Positions 5,090 to 6,694 of a DNA stretch of 6,694 nt are shown piece after piece. How positions within the stretch are numbered: position 1 is the first letter of the stretch; each line of letters begins with the position of its first letter. Under the pieces are notes generated by a model. That model saw only the letters and a list, made by a program, of their open reading frames with translations. It had not been told where the DNA came from and did not search any database. The position numbers and the translations under genes were made by a program. This stretch comes from Pseudomonadota bacterium. Its GTDB lineage: Bacteria; Pseudomonadota; Gammaproteobacteria; Burkholderiales; Gallionellaceae. The stretch lies in NCBI GenBank assembly GCA_021783525.1, contig JAJXTT010000102.1, positions 1 through 6,694 of the forward strand, given 5' to 3'.

Positions 5090-6037
5090 TTGGATAAAGC
5101 TGACTCGCAATTTCCGCCCTTCGTGCGGTGCTGGAAGATCTGTTGTAGTCTGATTTTTCTGCTGTGCCTTCCGCTGTCCGTTTTCGGCGCGGATGAATTG
5201 CGCGTCCTGGTGGTGCTCAGCGAGAGCACCACGCCATACCAGACCTTCGCAACAGCGTTCCGGCAGAACCTGTCGTCCAATATCCATGTGAGCGTGCTGG
5301 AACATCCCGAGGATTTCTCCACCAATGGCCGGCCCGCCGATCTGATCGTGACGGTGGGCGTCAAGGCGACAGACCGGGCGATGGGCGAGGCAACACCCGT
5401 TTTGGCCGTGATGGTGCCGAGCGCCACGTATTTTGACCTGCTGGAAAAACAGACACGCGCCAAACAGATTTCCGCCATCTATATAGACCAGCCCTTGTCG
5501 CGGCAAGTGGCTTTGCTCGGTGCGGTCTTGCCCGAGAGTCCGCGCGTAGGCGTGCTGTATTCCACAGAGTCGCGAATCAATCTGAATGAGTTGCGCACCG
5601 AACTGGACAGGCAAGGCTACAAGTTGGTCGCAAAGCAAGTGCGAGGCAGCGAGACCCTGTCGTCCGACCTGGATGACGTGCTGGAACATAGCGACGTATT
5701 GCTGGCCATTCCGGATAGCAATATTTTCAACAGCAGCTATATCCGCAATATCCTGCTGAGCAGTTATCGGAAGCGCATACCGCTCGTCGGGCTCTCCCAG
5801 GCTTATGTGAATGCAGGCGCCTTGTGCGCGATATTTTCCACCCCGGAACAGTTGGCTGCGCAAACCAGCGCCGCGACCAATGCGTTTGCTCAAACGCGCC
5901 GTCTTCCCGCCCCGCAGCCGCCCTCGCTGTATACCATCGCCGTCAACCAGGAAGTGGCGAGGACATTGGGCATCACAACAAAATCTACCGACCTGCTGCA
6001 CATACAGGTGGAACACGAAAGCAGGACACGGCGATAA
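5090..6037 (+). CDS. ABC-type substrate-binding protein (COG2984/PF04392-like), secreted
   Basis: The 315-aa product carries a signal peptide (about residues 15-34, CWKICCSLIFLLCLPLSVFGA, probable cleavage before Asp35) without a lipobox. The mature part shows two alternating alpha/beta lobes typical of periplasmic binding proteins. Family-like stretches are AIYIDQPLSRQVALLGAVLP near 129-148, VGVLYS at 153-158, and DVLLAIPDSNIFNSS then PLVGLSQAYVNAGALCAIFS at about 202-250. Its ligand is unknown. No permease or ATPase is visible, and the next gene encodes a TonB-dependent receptor, so it may supply or sense the same ligand. The start is uncertain: TTG at 5090 (GAAGAA about 11 bases upstream) or GTG at 5123, which would place the signal peptide right at the N-terminus. 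The frame is closed upstream by TGA at 5033. Confidence 0.82.
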   Translation: MDKADSQFPPFVRCWKICCSLIFLLCLPLSVFGADELRVLVVLSESTTPYQTFATAFRQNLSSNIHVSVLEHPEDFSTNGRPADLIVTVGVKATDRAMGEATPVLAVMVPSATYFDLLEKQTRAKQISAIYIDQPLSRQVALLGAVLPESPRVGVLYSTESRINLNELRTELDRQGYKLVAKQVRGSETLSSDLDDVLEHSDVLLAIPDSNIFNSSYIRNILLSSYRKRIPLVGLSQAYVNAGALCAIFSTPEQLAAQTSAATNAFAQTRRLPAPQPPSLYTIAVNQEVARTLGITTKSTDLLHIQVEHESRTRR

Positions 6038-6222
6038 ATTCATGGCGATGCGCAGCAGATGGGGCGAGATGCCGCAGGAGTCAGCGACACACGCAAGGGC
6101 GCGGTTACGCGACCACGGCTGCCGCAAGCCTCGTGAGAGGCACGGATGCAACGATCTGCCGGGCCGGGAAAGATGGCCGCGGCCATATCCATTTTTTTGA
6201 ATGACAAACGAAGAGCTTTGAC
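6038..6222 (+). promoter_or_regulatory. Structured leader of the TonB receptor gene, unassigned
   Basis: The 185 bases between the binding-protein stop and the receptor start can fold into successive hairpins. CGCG-GTTA-CGCG lies at 6100-6111. GCCTC-GTGA-GAGGC lies at 6128-6141, a perfect stem capped by a GNRA tetraloop with outer CCG/CGG pairing (6122-6124 / 6143-6145). A GC-rich stem follows at 6158-6183. The order CACG, GCAAGCC, GNRA hairpin, GATGCAA, CCGGGCC, GATGGCCG vaguely recalls a class I cyclic-di-GMP riboswitch. However, the position aligned with the ligand-contacting G after CACGCACA is C here, so I do not call it one. No start-proximal coding gene is visible. Confidence 0.35.
6158..6198 (+). 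terminator. Terminator-like hairpin with T7 tract, possible attenuator
   Basis: GCCGGGCC (6158-6165) pairs with GGCCGCGGC (6175-6183) in an 8-bp stem with one bulged G around a 9-base loop. Alternatively, ATGGCCGCGGCCAT (6173-6186) is a perfect palindrome. Seven T residues follow at 6192-6198, about 8 bases past the stem, farther than in an ideal terminator. It lies 24 bases before the receptor start, so it could limit readthrough from the binding-protein gene or act as an expression platform. Confidence 0.45.
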
Positions 6223-6694
6223 ATGAAGACAAAGATACGACAGCGAATTTCATCCCTTTCCATTTTGTGCCTGCTTGCAAACGGGGCATCGGCGGCCGAC
6301 TATGCAAGCGATCAGGATTACTTGCAGGAGTTTCCGGTTGTACTGAGCGCGTCGCGCTTATCGCAACCTTTGTCCGAAGCGCCCAACGCGATGACCGTGA
6401 TCGATCGCAAGATGATCGCGGAATCCGGCTTCCGCTCGCTCCCCGACGTGTTCAAGCTGGTTCCCGGCATGTATGTCAGTTATTACGCGGGCTCCCAGGC
6501 AGTTGTCTCCTACCATGGCGCGCTAAGCCAGGATGCGCCCGGCATGCAGGTGCTGATCGACGGCCGTAGCGTGTATCTCCCGCCATTCAATACCGTGGAC
6601 TGGGCGCTGCTGCCGATTACCCTGGACGATATCGAGCGCATCGAGGTGATACGCGGGCCTGCCGCGGCTTCGTACGGCGAGAACTCGGTGCACG
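6223..6694 (+). CDS. TonB-dependent outer-membrane receptor, N-terminal part (3' end outside window)
   Basis: The first 157 residues are present and the frame runs off the window. Residues 1-24 form a signal peptide (MKTKIRQRISSLSILCLLAN..ASA). A short segment with PVVLSASRLSQPLSEAPNAMTVIDRK (about 38-63) follows; its conserved hydrophobic start could serve as the TonB-box region. The plug domain is clear: AESGFRSLPDVFKLVPGMYV, VLIDGRSVY at about 114-122, and IERIEVIRGPAAASYGENSVH at 137-157, the classic plug motif set. Such receptors import a ligand across the outer membrane using TonB energy. The ligand cannot be deduced; the barrel is missing. The ATG at 6223 is preceded by GAAGAG (6210-6215) at 7-base spacing. 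The neighbouring secreted binding protein is the likely functional partner. Confidence 0.92.
   Translation, partial: MKTKIRQRISSLSILCLLANGASAADYASDQDYLQEFPVVLSASRLSQPLSEAPNAMTVIDRKMIAESGFRSLPDVFKLVPGMYVSYYAGSQAVVSYHGALSQDAPGMQVLIDGRSVYLPPFNTVDWALLPITLDDIERIEVIRGPAAASYGENSVH

Noticed and set aside
6201..6221. Six-codon ATG..TGA mini frame (MTNEEL) ending one base before the TonB receptor start
   Set aside because: It has no ribosome binding site of its own, and the bases GAAGAG inside it are the probable site for the receptor gene. A chance frame of this size is expected.
4412..6307. A 631-codon open frame on the minus strand
   Set aside because: It lies antisense to the recognisable binding-protein gene and spans the repeats, a pseudogene start and the receptor start. 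Its product shows low-complexity, Gly/His/Arg-rich composition without any domain, so it is a by-product of codon use on the plus strand.
1..6694. CRISPR array, tRNA or rRNA genes, phage or toxin-antitoxin modules
   Set aside because: No regularly spaced direct repeats, no cloverleaf or rRNA sequence, and no recognisable phage or toxin-antitoxin proteins were seen on either strand.

Overview
The window looks like chromosomal DNA of a Gram-negative proteobacterium, most likely a betaproteobacterium. The evidence is a type II secretion gspL-gspM-gspN tail, OmpA-family proteins whose short N-terminal domain (GQCWH..FWTP...PGCDG) resembles betaproteobacterial OmpA relatives, a TonB-dependent receptor, and REP/MITE-like intergenic palindromes with a TGAGCCTGTCGAA core. 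A Gallionellaceae/Nitrosomonadales-type host is a guess from general similarity and cannot be proven here.

Layout. (1) 1-1957, plus strand: the end of a type II secretion operon, with gspL (5' truncated by the window edge), gspM and gspN joined by 4-base start/stop overlaps. (2) 2092-2205: an unrecognised 37-aa single-membrane-segment protein with a good ribosome binding site. (3) 2307-2954: a flavin reductase-like FMN-binding split-barrel protein. (4) 2973-4602: a tandem pair of minus-strand OmpA-family genes. The downstream copy (3042-3713) is intact. The upstream copy (4148-4602) is a pseudogene with an in-frame stop and a 212-bp deletion. Each is followed by the same 62-bp sequence carrying a rho-independent terminator. 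Between them sit a 130-bp MITE-like inverted-repeat element and a separate GC hairpin. (5) 4603-5089: a gene-free stretch with a second, one-ended copy of the element's terminal motif fused to a different palindrome, and a further hairpin. (6) 5090-6694, plus strand: a secreted ABC-type substrate-binding protein (COG2984/PF04392-like) followed by a TonB-dependent receptor that runs off the window. The 185 bases between them can fold into several hairpins, including a GNRA-capped stem and a terminator-like stem with a T7 tract.

GspL, GspM and GspN are inner-membrane parts of one secretion machine. The binding protein and TonB receptor probably form an uptake or sensing pair for an unknown ligand. 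The flavin reductase and the OmpA genes converge on the shared bidirectional terminator at 2995-3022. The points that most deserve follow-up are the structured leader of the TonB receptor gene, the decaying ompA paralogue with its stepwise identity gradient, and the modular intergenic repeats. I saw no clear evidence of a complete novel multi-gene system.
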